From a virus, in IMG/VR virus record IMGVR_UViG_3300042868_005134, positions 186,001-250,000 of that record: a stretch of 64,000 nucleotides of DNA. One strand, given 5' to 3'. The notes beneath the pieces are model-generated. The model was not told where the DNA came from and ran no database searches. It saw nothing but the letters and a program-made list of their open reading frames with translations. Made by a program: the position numbers and the translations under genes. Below are positions 37,687 through 46,300 of the stretch, piece after piece; position 1 is the first letter of the stretch; the number at the start of each line of letters is the position of its first letter.

Positions 37687-38232
37687 ATGAAAATACTTAT
37701 TACTGGAAATCCAAATTTTGGCTTAGCATCTGAATTGTTTAAGCTATACCCTGACGCAACATTCATATCGAGAGAAAGTGGATATGATTTAACCACCCGA
37801 GAAGGTTATCGTAAACTAGGTGAGATAGTCGCAGAATACGATATTTTTATCAATTCAAGTGCGTTATGGAAATTTAATCAAACGCTAGTACTTGATGCTG
37901 TATATAAAAAATGTGTAGAGATCAAACACAATATGCGAATCATTTGTATAGGTAGCACTACAGATAGAGTTAAGAAAGCAACATCGTGGATTTATAACGC
38001 TGAGAAAAAAGCACTACGTGATTATTCAAATAGTTTAAGTTTAACAGGTGTGTGGGATTCAGGCCCAACAGTCTCGCTAATCAGTTTTGGCAGTTTGTCT
38101 AATGTACAAGAAAAACACCCAGGCCGTGTTTGTTTAGAACTATCACGTGCCGCATCTTATATTAAATGGTTGATTGACCAGCCTTCGGATATATGTATTA
38201 ATGAAATCAGTATTGACCCTTTACAACATTAA
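37687..38232 (+). CDS. short-chain dehydrogenase/reductase-like protein
   Basis: This 181-residue protein starts with a dinucleotide-binding strand-loop (MKILITGNPNFGLASELF), has an NSSA element (56-59) in place of the usual NAG motif, an ICIGS strand and YNAEK (Y103, K107), the YxxxK pair of SDR enzymes, with S90 as the likely third catalytic residue. It is shorter than typical SDRs (about 250), so the C-terminal substrate-binding part is reduced. It lies between two radical SAM genes and its stop overlaps the next ATG (TAATG). It probably carries out NAD(P)-linked oxidation or reduction in the same pathway. The substrate is unknown. Confidence 0.65.
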   Translation: MKILITGNPNFGLASELFKLYPDATFISRESGYDLTTREGYRKLGEIVAEYDIFINSSALWKFNQTLVLDAVYKKCVEIKHNMRIICIGSTTDRVKKATSWIYNAEKKALRDYSNSLSLTGVWDSGPTVSLISFGSLSNVQEKHPGRVCLELSRAASYIKWLIDQPSDICINEISIDPLQH

Positions 38233-39545
38233 TGACTAAAACCTTTTGTCCTATTCCTTGGAATTTCCAAGCAGTCCGTAATAACGGAGATATTCGTGTA
38301 TGTTGTCAAGCCAACGTAACAGAAAATCAAGGTGTGGTTAGACATGCGGACGGTACTCCGTTCAACGCTGGTAAAGATGATATGGAAATTGCTCGAAATG
38401 CCACACTGATGAAAGAAGTTCGTATGAACATGTTGACAGGCGAGTGGAGTAAAGAATGCGGCCGGTGCCAACAAGAAGAAGCAAGTGGCTTAAACAGTCG
38501 TAGACAATACGAACTAGATAACTGGAAATTTAGTATAGATGATGCTCGCAACATTACAGACGTTGATGGCACCATTAAAAATAGACAGTTAGAATATTAT
38601 GATTTACGATTTGGTAACTTATGTAACTTAGCGTGTCGTATGTGTGGTCCAACCGATAGTCATACTTGGTATGAACAATGGACAGAATATCATGGTAGTA
38701 CAGATTACGCAGACACACACGGCATTGTAAAACTAATTAAAAACTCTAAAGGCAGATTAAGTACTGAGGATTATGATTGGCATAACAGTGAAACATTCTG
38801 GCAGCAAATAGAAGCTAATATTCCAAATATCAAACATGTCTATATGGCCGGCGGTGAACCAATGATGATTGAACGTCATTATGAGTTCTTACAAAAGTGT
38901 ATCGATATGGGTCAAAGTAACAAGATGATTATCGAGTACAATACTAACATGAGTAATTTGCCACAACGTGTATTGGATATGTGGACGCAGTTTAAGCAAG
39001 TTCGTGTTGGCGCCAGTATGGATGGTATGGGCGATGTAGTAGAATATCAGCGCTGGCCTCTAAAGTGGAGCCAGGCATATAAGAACTTACAAAAGCTAGA
39101 TGAATATGCACAAAATAATTCCAATATACTTGCTTGGTTAGCGTGTACAGTAACAGCATATAACATTTGGCACATACCTCGTTTTATGAAGTGGAAATTA
39201 CAAAGTAGTGGATTTAAAAAGATTAATAGTACAAAAAAACGTCCTATCATAACACATCATGTGGCACATGGTCCAAAACGTGTTAATGTACGGGTATTGC
39301 CAGCTGACATGAAACAAGAGATAGTTGAATACTATGCTCGTTGGATAGAAGAATTTAAAACAGAATATCCAGAAGATATTGCTAAGAACGCTGAAAATAT
39401 TTTAAACAGCATTACCAAGTATATGTTAGATGCAGATTACAGTGATAAACTTCCTGAGTTTATTAAGTTTACAAAGTATTTAGACAGTGCCAGAGATCAG
39501 CATATTGTTGATATAGCACCAGAATTTAAACGATTATTTGATTAA
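38232..39545 (+). CDS. radical SAM enzyme with N-terminal cysteine module (twitch-type)
   Basis: This 437-residue protein opens with TFCPIPWNFQAV and RVCCQA (C6, C24, C25), then CGRCQQEEASGLNSRR (C76, C79), before the radical SAM motif CNLACRMCGP (C131, C135, C138). MAGGEPMM is the GGE motif. The early FCxxPW, CC and CxxC cysteines suggest an auxiliary Fe-S cluster bound before the core. It is closest to the gene at 41955: both have YxDLRFG before the CX3CX2C and a tail like APEFKRLFD. The last 12 nt overlap the convergent nitroreductase gene. The substrate is unknown. Confidence 0.85.
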   Translation: MTKTFCPIPWNFQAVRNNGDIRVCCQANVTENQGVVRHADGTPFNAGKDDMEIARNATLMKEVRMNMLTGEWSKECGRCQQEEASGLNSRRQYELDNWKFSIDDARNITDVDGTIKNRQLEYYDLRFGNLCNLACRMCGPTDSHTWYEQWTEYHGSTDYADTHGIVKLIKNSKGRLSTEDYDWHNSETFWQQIEANIPNIKHVYMAGGEPMMIERHYEFLQKCIDMGQSNKMIIEYNTNMSNLPQRVLDMWTQFKQVRVGASMDGMGDVVEYQRWPLKWSQAYKNLQKLDEYAQNNSNILAWLACTVTAYNIWHIPRFMKWKLQSSGFKKINSTKKRPIITHHVAHGPKRVNVRVLPADMKQEIVEYYARWIEEFKTEYPEDIAKNAENILNSITKYMLDADYSDKLPEFIKFTKYLDSARDQHIVDIAPEFKRLFD

Positions 39546-40658
39546 GATTTCAGAAGGTCTGTCTTTAGTTCTTCGTTGTCTTATAAAATGGTTACCAGTA
39601 GCATCTACACACAAGTTACTTGGTTTGGCAGCATCTGGCGCACCTATACCTAATATAGCAACAGGGTAATTATCTTCGGTAATGCCATGCTTGCTAGATA
39701 ACCAGTTAGAAATATTGCTCGGATTATAACATCCGCAAAATCCTGTCTTGTATCCTAGTAATTGTGCGGCAAGTGCTACCGCGCCTGCACTAATACCCGT
39801 ATTCAAACTTTGATGTCTTGTTAGTTCTATATCGGTATCGTATTCGAGATCGAACAGTCTATTATAAGTTTCGTCTTTATTAGCAGTCCACATAAAAACA
39901 ACTGGTGCAAGTAACTGTGTGTTATAGTTGTGCTGATTTCTGGAAGTATATGCTGTACCAATCTTTAATACTGGCATCCTTGGCAATCCGTGATTAATAA
40001 CATCGATTATAATATTAGTAAGCTGACCAATGTCGGTAGCTTCTGCTGTAATGTTAGGAATTAAAACTTGAGGTTCAGCAAGCTGAATAGCTGGTATTTT
40101 AACATTAACTAAGATATATTCTGTAATCAATCTTTGAATAAATCTATGTGCTTCAAGTTCGGCAATTTTCCTAACTTGTAAGTTTCCGTAGATATCAAAA
40201 TACTTTGATACTATGTTACGTGTGTACTTATTAGAATCTAGTTTTAGATCTTTAATGTAAGCTTCTACAACAAATCCAATATCTCTGTAACATTTGTGCG
40301 CCTCGTATACAAATCCATCAAACGGCGCACTATTAGTATCTACTTTATGCTTGATCCAAGCAGCACCTTCTCTTTTAATAAATTCTTTATTTTCTTTTAG
40401 TAATCGAACAGCGTTAGGGGCTAAATTCGGCATATTATCCGGAATATAACCTTCACTATGACAAATTTCAAATAATTCTTCTTTTGCGTCTGCGTCAGTA
40501 AATGCGATACATTTAAAGAAGTTAACATTCTGCTTGGTAGGAGTTCCATTAGCTACTTGTAACAGTAAGTTTAAATTTTCTTCAGATACGCTGTCGCTAA
40601 TCCAGTTTCTTTGACAAGCATTAATTGATGTTAGGGCTGATAATAGTTCGGTATTCAT
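39534..40658 (-). CDS. nitroreductase-like flavoprotein split by a virion-type domain
   Basis: Residues 1-75 read as the start of a nitroreductase (ALTSINACQRNW, then ANGTPTKQNVNFFKCIAFTD, the FMN-phosphate region). Residues about 245-345 complete it (RHQSLNTGISAGAVALAAQLLGYKTGFCG, YPVAILGIGAPD). Between them, about residues 80-235, is a segment with LLKENKEFIKREGAAWIKH and CYRDIGFVVEAYIKDLKL. This is like the NKxFI...CxRDxGxxVxAxxxDL modules I know from large structural proteins of aquatic T4-like phages. The joining of an FMN reductase with such a domain is unusual. A GATAAATA box and GAAGGA lie before the start, inside the last codons of the gene behind it. The reaction in vivo is unknown. 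Confidence 0.7.
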   Translation of the reverse strand: MNTELLSALTSINACQRNWISDSVSEENLNLLLQVANGTPTKQNVNFFKCIAFTDADAKEELFEICHSEGYIPDNMPNLAPNAVRLLKENKEFIKREGAAWIKHKVDTNSAPFDGFVYEAHKCYRDIGFVVEAYIKDLKLDSNKYTRNIVSKYFDIYGNLQVRKIAELEAHRFIQRLITEYILVNVKIPAIQLAEPQVLIPNITAEATDIGQLTNIIIDVINHGLPRMPVLKIGTAYTSRNQHNYNTQLLAPVVFMWTANKDETYNRLFDLEYDTDIELTRHQSLNTGISAGAVALAAQLLGYKTGFCGCYNPSNISNWLSSKHGITEDNYPVAILGIGAPDAAKPSNLCVDATGNHFIRQRRTKDRPSEILIK

Positions 40659-40659
40659 G

Positions 40660-41916
40660 TTAGATTCCTTCTTTAATATTTATCATCCACGGAAATACCT
40701 GCCGCCAATTTGTATTTCTGCGTTGGTCCATTTTATCTAAGAATATTTTTAATTCTTTGACTTTTTCATAATTTGTAGGAGTTTCGATAATTTCTTTAAA
40801 AATAGCATTTACATAATTGCTGTATTCTGCGTCATTAAACATCTGCCCATTTAATTCTTGTATTTCTCTTATTTTGTCAATATATATCTCACCTGGAATA
40901 TTATGTGGATCTAAAATTTCAGGAGAAATACATTTATTGTAATTTACACTGATTTTTTTACCCTTACATGTGTTGTTCCAATGAATGACTTTTTTAATTA
41001 ATTCTGGAGTACTATGTATCGATAATGCTGACACTGTCCAGTTCATTGTGGGAATAATTTCAGGACATTCGTATATTAAGTATTCCATATTTTCTGTGAA
41101 TGTCGCAAGATCCAATCCTGTTCTAATATATTCTGATTCTATCCCCCAGCAGTCAATACTAGCAGTTAGCTCAACAGTATTACAAGTTTTTACTAATTGT
41201 TTAATTTTTTCCATCTGTTTTTTAAAAAGAGATGGTTTAATTTGCATGTTAGAAAAGATCTCAACATCGAGATCTGGATTTGGATGTGCAATCATCCAAT
41301 CTATACAATCGAAAGTTTCTTGTTGAATTAATGGTTCGCCACCTAGTATATGAAATTCTCGTAAATCACAATAATGTTTTTCCATCCACACATAAAACTC
41401 AGCTAACCTTGTTTTATAAGTCACATCATCCATTGCGATAGAATTTAAAAAAGAGTTATTACTAGGCCCGTATTGTTCCTCTTCCAACACCCACGAACTA
41501 CTTAAAAATGGCCCACAATATAAGCATTTTAAATTACATTTATTATTGAAATAAATTTCTAACATTGTAGGATTTACTGAAGTTTGTGTTGGGTTAGTGT
41601 ACAATTCTTTAGGTACATATTTCTCGTTATACGGTCTGGACAACCAATTTTTTCTATCACTAAAATTACTATATGTTTCTTGATCCTTACAGCTTTCGCA
41701 CCCGCGTCCTGGCCACTCGTTTTTTAACATTTTTTCTCTATCTATAATTACTTCGGGCGTATTGTGAAAATTTTCAATATTATCTACTTTAACATTTTCT
41801 ACCCTGTGACAAGAACTAGACGTACTAGTCCATAAGTATAAACTACTCCATGCCCATTTTAATAAACAAGCCTGTTCAGATTGGATTGGGAACCATTTTT
41901 TAGCATTTTCAGTCAT
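40660..41916 (-). CDS. radical SAM enzyme with N-terminal cysteine module (paralogue of 36402)
   Basis: This 418-residue protein parallels the gene at 36402: FPIQSEQACLLKWAWSSLYL (C17), SSSCHR (C36), GCESCKDQETYSNFSDR (C73, C76), then the radical SAM motif CNLKCLYCGP (C127, C131, C134) and ILGGEPLIQQE. It ends in RRNTNWRQVFPWMINI, like its sister. The conserved starts MTxN...FPIxSExACLLKW confirm the ATG at 41916, before which a GATAAATA box is separated by only four bases. It lies on the minus strand between plus-strand relatives, so gene order here has been rearranged. The substrate is unknown. Confidence 0.83.
   Translation of the reverse strand: MTENAKKWFPIQSEQACLLKWAWSSLYLWTSTSSSCHRVENVKVDNIENFHNTPEVIIDREKMLKNEWPGRGCESCKDQETYSNFSDRKNWLSRPYNEKYVPKELYTNPTQTSVNPTMLEIYFNNKCNLKCLYCGPFLSSSWVLEEEQYGPSNNSFLNSIAMDDVTYKTRLAEFYVWMEKHYCDLREFHILGGEPLIQQETFDCIDWMIAHPNPDLDVEIFSNMQIKPSLFKKQMEKIKQLVKTCNTVELTASIDCWGIESEYIRTGLDLATFTENMEYLIYECPEIIPTMNWTVSALSIHSTPELIKKVIHWNNTCKGKKISVNYNKCISPEILDPHNIPGEIYIDKIREIQELNGQMFNDAEYSNYVNAIFKEIIETPTNYEKVKELKIFLDKMDQRRNTNWRQVFPWMINIKEGI
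40677..40684 (-). promoter_or_regulatory. late promoter box (GATAAATA) for the nitroreductase gene
   Basis: On the minus strand GATAAATA lies within the last codons of the radical SAM gene, 18 nt before the nitroreductase ATG, with GAAGGA in between. Here the box has a normal leader with a ribosome binding site, unlike the short-leader set. Confidence 0.55.
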
Positions 41917-41920
41917 GAAA

Positions 41921-41928
41921 TATTTATC
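41921..41928 (-). promoter_or_regulatory. late promoter box (GATAAATA) 4 nt before a start codon
   Basis: On the minus strand GATAAATA is followed by TTTC and then ATG at 41916. The string ATAAATATTTCATGAC is almost the same as ATAAATATCTCATGAC before the paralogue at 36402. There is no ribosome binding site. It shares a 38-bp divergent gap with the box at 41943. Confidence 0.6.
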
Positions 41929-41942
41929 GATAAAATACAGCG

Positions 41943-41950
41943 GTTAAATA
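41943..41950 (+). promoter_or_regulatory. late-promoter-like box (GTTAAATA) 4 nt before a start codon
   Basis: GTTAAATA is followed by TAGT and ATG at 41955, with no Shine-Dalgarno sequence. It would drive the eight-gene coupled operon that runs to 51398. Spacing equals that of four other genes in the window. Confidence 0.5.
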
Positions 41951-41954
41951 TAGT

Positions 41955-43358
41955 ATGAATAAAATATCCAAAACATTTTGTATTTTACCCTGGGTACATT
42001 TAAGTACCCGACCTGATGGTAGTATGAGAGTTTGCTGTACAGCCAATGCTAGTAGCGTTGGCCAGACAAACGATAGAGAACACGGCGGCATGGTAGGTGT
42101 TCTTAAGACAGACGCCGGCAAACCTAACAACTTAAATGTTAGCGATTTCAAAAGTGCATGGAACAGTTCCTATATGCGAAATGTTCGCAAACAAATGCTT
42201 AACGGTGAACAGCCTCCTAGTTGTTTAAAATGTTATAAAGAAGAGGCAGCTGGACATAATAGTAAACGTATGTGGGAAACTAAGTATTGGAGTCAACGTG
42301 TAAGTGTTAATAAGTTAATTGAAGATACTGCAGAAGATGGTAGTGTTCCACCGCAACTTGCCTATATCGATTTACGCTTTGGAACTAAATGCCAGCTAGC
42401 GTGTGTAATGTGTAGTCCTCATGATAGTTCTGGCTGGATTAAAGATTATAAAGCCATCTTTTCTGAAGTAGAAAATGCCAGTTTAAAACAAACCATGTTA
42501 TGGACTGACAAAGGCTCTACCAACGGTAGTAGTTATAATTGGCACAAACAAAACCCTGTGTTCTGGCAACAGTTTTATGAACAAATTCCTAATATGCAGC
42601 AAATTTATTTCGCTGGCGGAGAAAGTTTAATTATTGAAGAACACTACGAAATTCTTGAAGAATGTATTCGTCAAGGTCACGCCAAGAACTTAGAGTTACG
42701 TTACAACTCAAACGGCGTTGAATGGCGCGATGATCTATTTGACTTATGGAAACATTTTAAACTAGTGAGATTCCATTACAGTGTAGACAGCATTGGAGAA
42801 ATGAATGCCTATATTCGTTACCCTAGTATATGGGAACGTACTAAGGAAGTATTTCACATTCTTGATAAGCAAACAGGCAATAATGTTGAAGTTACAGTAG
42901 CTTGTGCTGTACAAGCTCTTAATATCTATTACTTGCCTGACTTTTTAAAGTGGAAATTAGAAGAGGGGTTTACAAAAATTAATATGTGGCCGTTTGGTGC
43001 AGGCGGCGTTAATTATCACTTTGTTTATCACCCGCCGCACCTTAATGTTAAAGTACTTCCTAAAGAATTCAAAGAAGCTTGTCGTAAAAAATACGAAGAG
43101 TTTTATTCATGGTGGGAAGCAAATTGGGAAAAAGGCATTCCTAGTTGGCATAAAGGTAAAGTAACATATGAAGATTGGCGTAAAGCAGAATATGGTATTA
43201 GCCGTTTGGAAGGTATGTTAAAATTTATGGAAAGTGAAGATTGGAGTAATCGATTGCCTGAAACTAAAGAATTTTTAGATTTATGCGACAAACAACGAAA
43301 TCTTAACTTTAGTGAAATTTTTCCAGAAATGAAGGATATTTTTAATGGAACAACATAA
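41955..43358 (+). CDS. radical SAM enzyme with N-terminal cysteine module (twitch-type)
   Basis: This 467-residue protein has TFCILPWVHLSTRPDGSMRV and CCTA (C9, C27, C28), CLKCYKEEAAGHNSKR (C90, C93), then CQLACVMCSP (C146, C150, C153). The GGE motif is seen as FAGGESLIIEE, with Glu but Ser after it instead of Pro. FCxxPWxH...PDGxxxxCC is the ligand pattern of SPASM-type auxiliary clusters, here placed before the radical SAM core. It is closest to the gene at 38232. It starts the longest coupled operon, and its stop overlaps the oxygenase start by 14 nt. The substrate is unknown. Confidence 0.85.
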   Translation: MNKISKTFCILPWVHLSTRPDGSMRVCCTANASSVGQTNDREHGGMVGVLKTDAGKPNNLNVSDFKSAWNSSYMRNVRKQMLNGEQPPSCLKCYKEEAAGHNSKRMWETKYWSQRVSVNKLIEDTAEDGSVPPQLAYIDLRFGTKCQLACVMCSPHDSSGWIKDYKAIFSEVENASLKQTMLWTDKGSTNGSSYNWHKQNPVFWQQFYEQIPNMQQIYFAGGESLIIEEHYEILEECIRQGHAKNLELRYNSNGVEWRDDLFDLWKHFKLVRFHYSVDSIGEMNAYIRYPSIWERTKEVFHILDKQTGNNVEVTVACAVQALNIYYLPDFLKWKLEEGFTKINMWPFGAGGVNYHFVYHPPHLNVKVLPKEFKEACRKKYEEFYSWWEANWEKGIPSWHKGKVTYEDWRKAEYGISRLEGMLKFMESEDWSNRLPETKEFLDLCDKQRNLNFSEIFPEMKDIFNGTT

Positions 43359-44172
43359 AAATTTAGAATGGGTCCCTGGCGATCCTATCACAAAAGAAAT
43401 GCTAGAGGTTAAGTCAGAAGATTACGCATTGTGGAAAAAAACGTGGGGCGATAGCTACTGTGTTGAAAATGTATTTGACGATGATGAGTTGACCTGGTTA
43501 GAAGATTTAATGTATAGAAATCATAAAAGTCGACGTGTTAAGAAAAATGGAACGCTTCACTTTAATGTAGATAACAGACTGATACAAGATAAATTTTTTG
43601 ATAAATTAAAATCAGTTATTCCTGAATTGGAAAATACTGAATTATGGGAAGGCAATTTTTTAATAACTGCTACTCCATATAATATACATATCGACACCGG
43701 TAATCACCAAGTGATGAGTAATGCTACCTATGTTCCGGGGAAGCAATTTATTATTCCTCTTTGGTTCTGTCACGGACACAAAGAGACAGATTATCCTGAA
43801 CACGGCACCGCTATTTTTAAAAATCGATTTATCATGTACGGAACAAATTTTGCCAAAGGAGACGCAAAATATGACACAAATGTTTTTTATACAGTACGTG
43901 ACTATAAGGATTTAGTATGCTATAATAAAGATGGCTCCGTGTGGAACGTTGATTGGTCTAAGCGTAGTGTAAGCGATAACGACTATATTAGATACTTTGA
44001 TCACTTTAAAAGAGAATGGCTAGACGGTTTTGAATTAGAAGCAGTCTACCAATGGAAACGTGGAAGTATTATTGTATTTGATAGATCACAAGCGCACACT
44101 GGCATCAATTTTATGAAAAACAAGGTAACACTGAAATGTGGGTTATCTATGATGACAACAGTTAAAAGATAA
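43345..44172 (+). CDS. Fe(II)/2-oxoglutarate-dependent oxygenase-like protein
   Basis: This 275-residue protein has the marks of a double-stranded beta-helix oxygenase: NIHIDTGN supplies HxD (H115, D117), and RGSIIVFDRSQAHTGINF supplies the distal histidine (H251) within a typical strand, followed by a basic residue (LK) for 2-oxoglutarate binding. Such enzymes hydroxylate or desaturate C-H bonds using O2 and 2-oxoglutarate. It starts inside the end of the preceding radical SAM gene, with AAGGAT upstream, and is coupled to the next (TAATG), so it probably acts in the same pathway. Phages of aquatic bacteria often carry oxygenases of this fold. The substrate is unknown. Confidence 0.7.
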   Translation: MEQHKNLEWVPGDPITKEMLEVKSEDYALWKKTWGDSYCVENVFDDDELTWLEDLMYRNHKSRRVKKNGTLHFNVDNRLIQDKFFDKLKSVIPELENTELWEGNFLITATPYNIHIDTGNHQVMSNATYVPGKQFIIPLWFCHGHKETDYPEHGTAIFKNRFIMYGTNFAKGDAKYDTNVFYTVRDYKDLVCYNKDGSVWNVDWSKRSVSDNDYIRYFDHFKREWLDGFELEAVYQWKRGSIIVFDRSQAHTGINFMKNKVTLKCGLSMMTTVKR

Positions 44173-45236
44173 TGAAATATTTGCCGAACCCAAAAAGACT
44201 TCAATTTGAACTTAGCAATGTATGTAATCTACATTGTTTAGGTTGTGTGCGAACTGAAACTACACTTAATTCAGTTAAAGCTGCTATCGGCGATCCTACT
44301 TATCTTTCAGTGGATACTTTTTATAAAATAATAACAGATAGCGCACTTGATAGTATTGTGGATTTAGATTTTTGTGGCAGAATAGATGACCCATTAGCAC
44401 ATCCGGATTTTCTAAAAATATTAGAAATGGCAATCGAACATAAATCTTTTAAAATTTTCATTCACACAAATGGCGGATTGCGTAATCCTGAATATTGGAA
44501 AAAACTCGGAAATTTGTTAAAAGGTACAGACCATGTTGTTATGTTTAATGTAGATGGTCTCGAAGATACTAATCACATTTATAGACAAGGGAGTGTCTGG
44601 AGCAATATTGTAGCTAATGCCAAATCTTATATTTCTACAGGTGCTAATGCTACGTGGCAATATATAGAATTTCCTTGGAACAAACATCAGATTCCGGAAG
44701 CATTGTTATTAAGTAAAGAATTGGGCTTTCAAAGTTTTAACGTTCGTCAGGACCGTAGTCGTATACAACATAAATCACTAGAACAAATAGTAGTTATGAA
44801 ACAACGAACACAAATACCAGAACAAAATAGAGACACTTTTTTATTACATCCAAGATACGATACTAGTTATGAAATCACATGTATGAATAAAGTAGACAAC
44901 ATGTATTTTATAGATCATACTGGTAAGCTATGGCCCTGCTGCTTTATTCCAAACGGTTTTATAGAAGATAATAATAAGTTAGCTCAGAAAGAATATTTAC
45001 AAGACAGAATATATGGCAGCTACTCGGATACTACATGGAATGACTGTAACTTACACGATGTATCTTCTATTATAAATCATAAATTTTATACAGAAGATTT
45101 AGTAGATAGTTGGAATTCAGAACAACACGGCATTGAAACTAAAGACAGAATTTTTAGATGTACTGAAACCTGCTCTTCTCGCGCATCCGCCATTAAGCCA
45201 TCTGCAAATTCTACAACTAAAAAATTTAATCAATGA
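44172..45236 (+). CDS. radical SAM enzyme with C-terminal cysteine region
   Basis: This 354-residue protein has CNLHCLGC (C18, C22, C25). It is one of three close relatives here (with 34254 and 45233), as shown by LDFCGRIDDP, IHTNGGLRNPEYW, NVDGLEDTNHIYRQ and NATWQYIEFPWNKHQ. C-terminal cysteines in YEITCMNKV, LWPCCFIPNG and CTETCSSR look like SPASM-type auxiliary ligands. It is coupled to both neighbours (TAATG at the start, ATGA at the end). The substrate is unknown. Confidence 0.83.
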   Translation: MKYLPNPKRLQFELSNVCNLHCLGCVRTETTLNSVKAAIGDPTYLSVDTFYKIITDSALDSIVDLDFCGRIDDPLAHPDFLKILEMAIEHKSFKIFIHTNGGLRNPEYWKKLGNLLKGTDHVVMFNVDGLEDTNHIYRQGSVWSNIVANAKSYISTGANATWQYIEFPWNKHQIPEALLLSKELGFQSFNVRQDRSRIQHKSLEQIVVMKQRTQIPEQNRDTFLLHPRYDTSYEITCMNKVDNMYFIDHTGKLWPCCFIPNGFIEDNNKLAQKEYLQDRIYGSYSDTTWNDCNLHDVSSIINHKFYTEDLVDSWNSEQHGIETKDRIFRCTETCSSRASAIKPSANSTTKKFNQ

Positions 45237-46300
45237 TAGCAAAAGATCAAATCAAAATAGTTCATGTTGAAGCTAGTAGTAGATGTAACAGCAGATGCCC
45301 TATGTGTAGTAGATTCACTGCTGATGGATTCGTACAGCCTGAATTAAACGAATTGGATCTAACCGGCGAAGTTTTTTATAAGCTATTTACTAAGGATTTT
45401 ACTAGTCAGCTAGAGCATGTCTATTTTAGCGGAGTATACGGCGATCCTTGCTTGAATAAATTGTTGCCTGAATTTGTTAACTACTTAATGGATAACGGCT
45501 GTAAAAGTGTTAGCATAGATACTAACGGCGGATATCGTAGTGAAGAATGGTGGGCTAAACTTGCTAGAAAAGACGTTCTAATCAATTTTGCGTTGGACGG
45601 CACAGATAATGAAACGTTGGATAAGTATCGTATTGGAGTAGTGTACGACAAAGTATATGCTAATATGAAAGCATATATAGAAGCTGGCGGCAATGCTCAG
45701 TGGAACTTTATTGTATTTAAACATAACGAACATCAAGTAGACATAGCAAAGCAATTGGCATTGGATATGGGCGCAAAGTTTAGACTTAAGGTAACACAAA
45801 AGTTCCGTGGTCGAAAAAATCATAAAGTTATGATAGATGGTGAACTACAACATACATTAGAGCCACCAGATCAAGAATCATTCAGACATCCGAATATAGG
45901 AACTATTGATCATATTCCTATTAGTATTTTTAAGTTTAAAGATTATTCAAGATTATCTCATCTTAACGGAAACAAAGTCACATGTAAAATTCAACAACGA
46001 CAGGAAGTTTACTTAACAAGTATTGGCTTGCTATTACCCTGTTGCTATCTTGCTACTTATACACATGATAGTCCAGGATCCGCACAGTTTACTAGTTTGT
46101 ATAATTTAGAAAAGTTCGATTTAAAATTACTCTCCGTTGTTGAAATTTTAGAAAATTTTAAACCAATAAGTAACAAATGGAATGATACCATAGATGATGG
46201 CAATTTAATTATTTGTTTAGGCACTTGTGGCAATAAAGAAAACACTACTCTTTATCATGATAACAATTTGAAAAAAGAAAACATTTTAAAACAGCAATGA
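45233..46300 (+). CDS. radical SAM enzyme with C-terminal cysteine region (sister of 44172)
   Basis: This 355-residue protein has CNSRCPMC (C18, C22, C25), YFSGVYGDP, DTNGGYRSEEWW, ALDGTDNETLDKYR and NAQWNFIVFKHNEHQ, the family pattern shared with 34254 and 44172. C-terminal cysteines occur in VTCKIQQ, LLPCCYLAT and ICLGTCGN. Three copies of this type in a single phage suggest that related residues or substrates are processed in turn. ATGA overlaps link it to both neighbours. The substrate is unknown. Confidence 0.83.
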   Translation: MIAKDQIKIVHVEASSRCNSRCPMCSRFTADGFVQPELNELDLTGEVFYKLFTKDFTSQLEHVYFSGVYGDPCLNKLLPEFVNYLMDNGCKSVSIDTNGGYRSEEWWAKLARKDVLINFALDGTDNETLDKYRIGVVYDKVYANMKAYIEAGGNAQWNFIVFKHNEHQVDIAKQLALDMGAKFRLKVTQKFRGRKNHKVMIDGELQHTLEPPDQESFRHPNIGTIDHIPISIFKFKDYSRLSHLNGNKVTCKIQQRQEVYLTSIGLLLPCCYLATYTHDSPGSAQFTSLYNLEKFDLKLLSVVEILENFKPISNKWNDTIDDGNLIICLGTCGNKENTTLYHDNNLKKENILKQQ

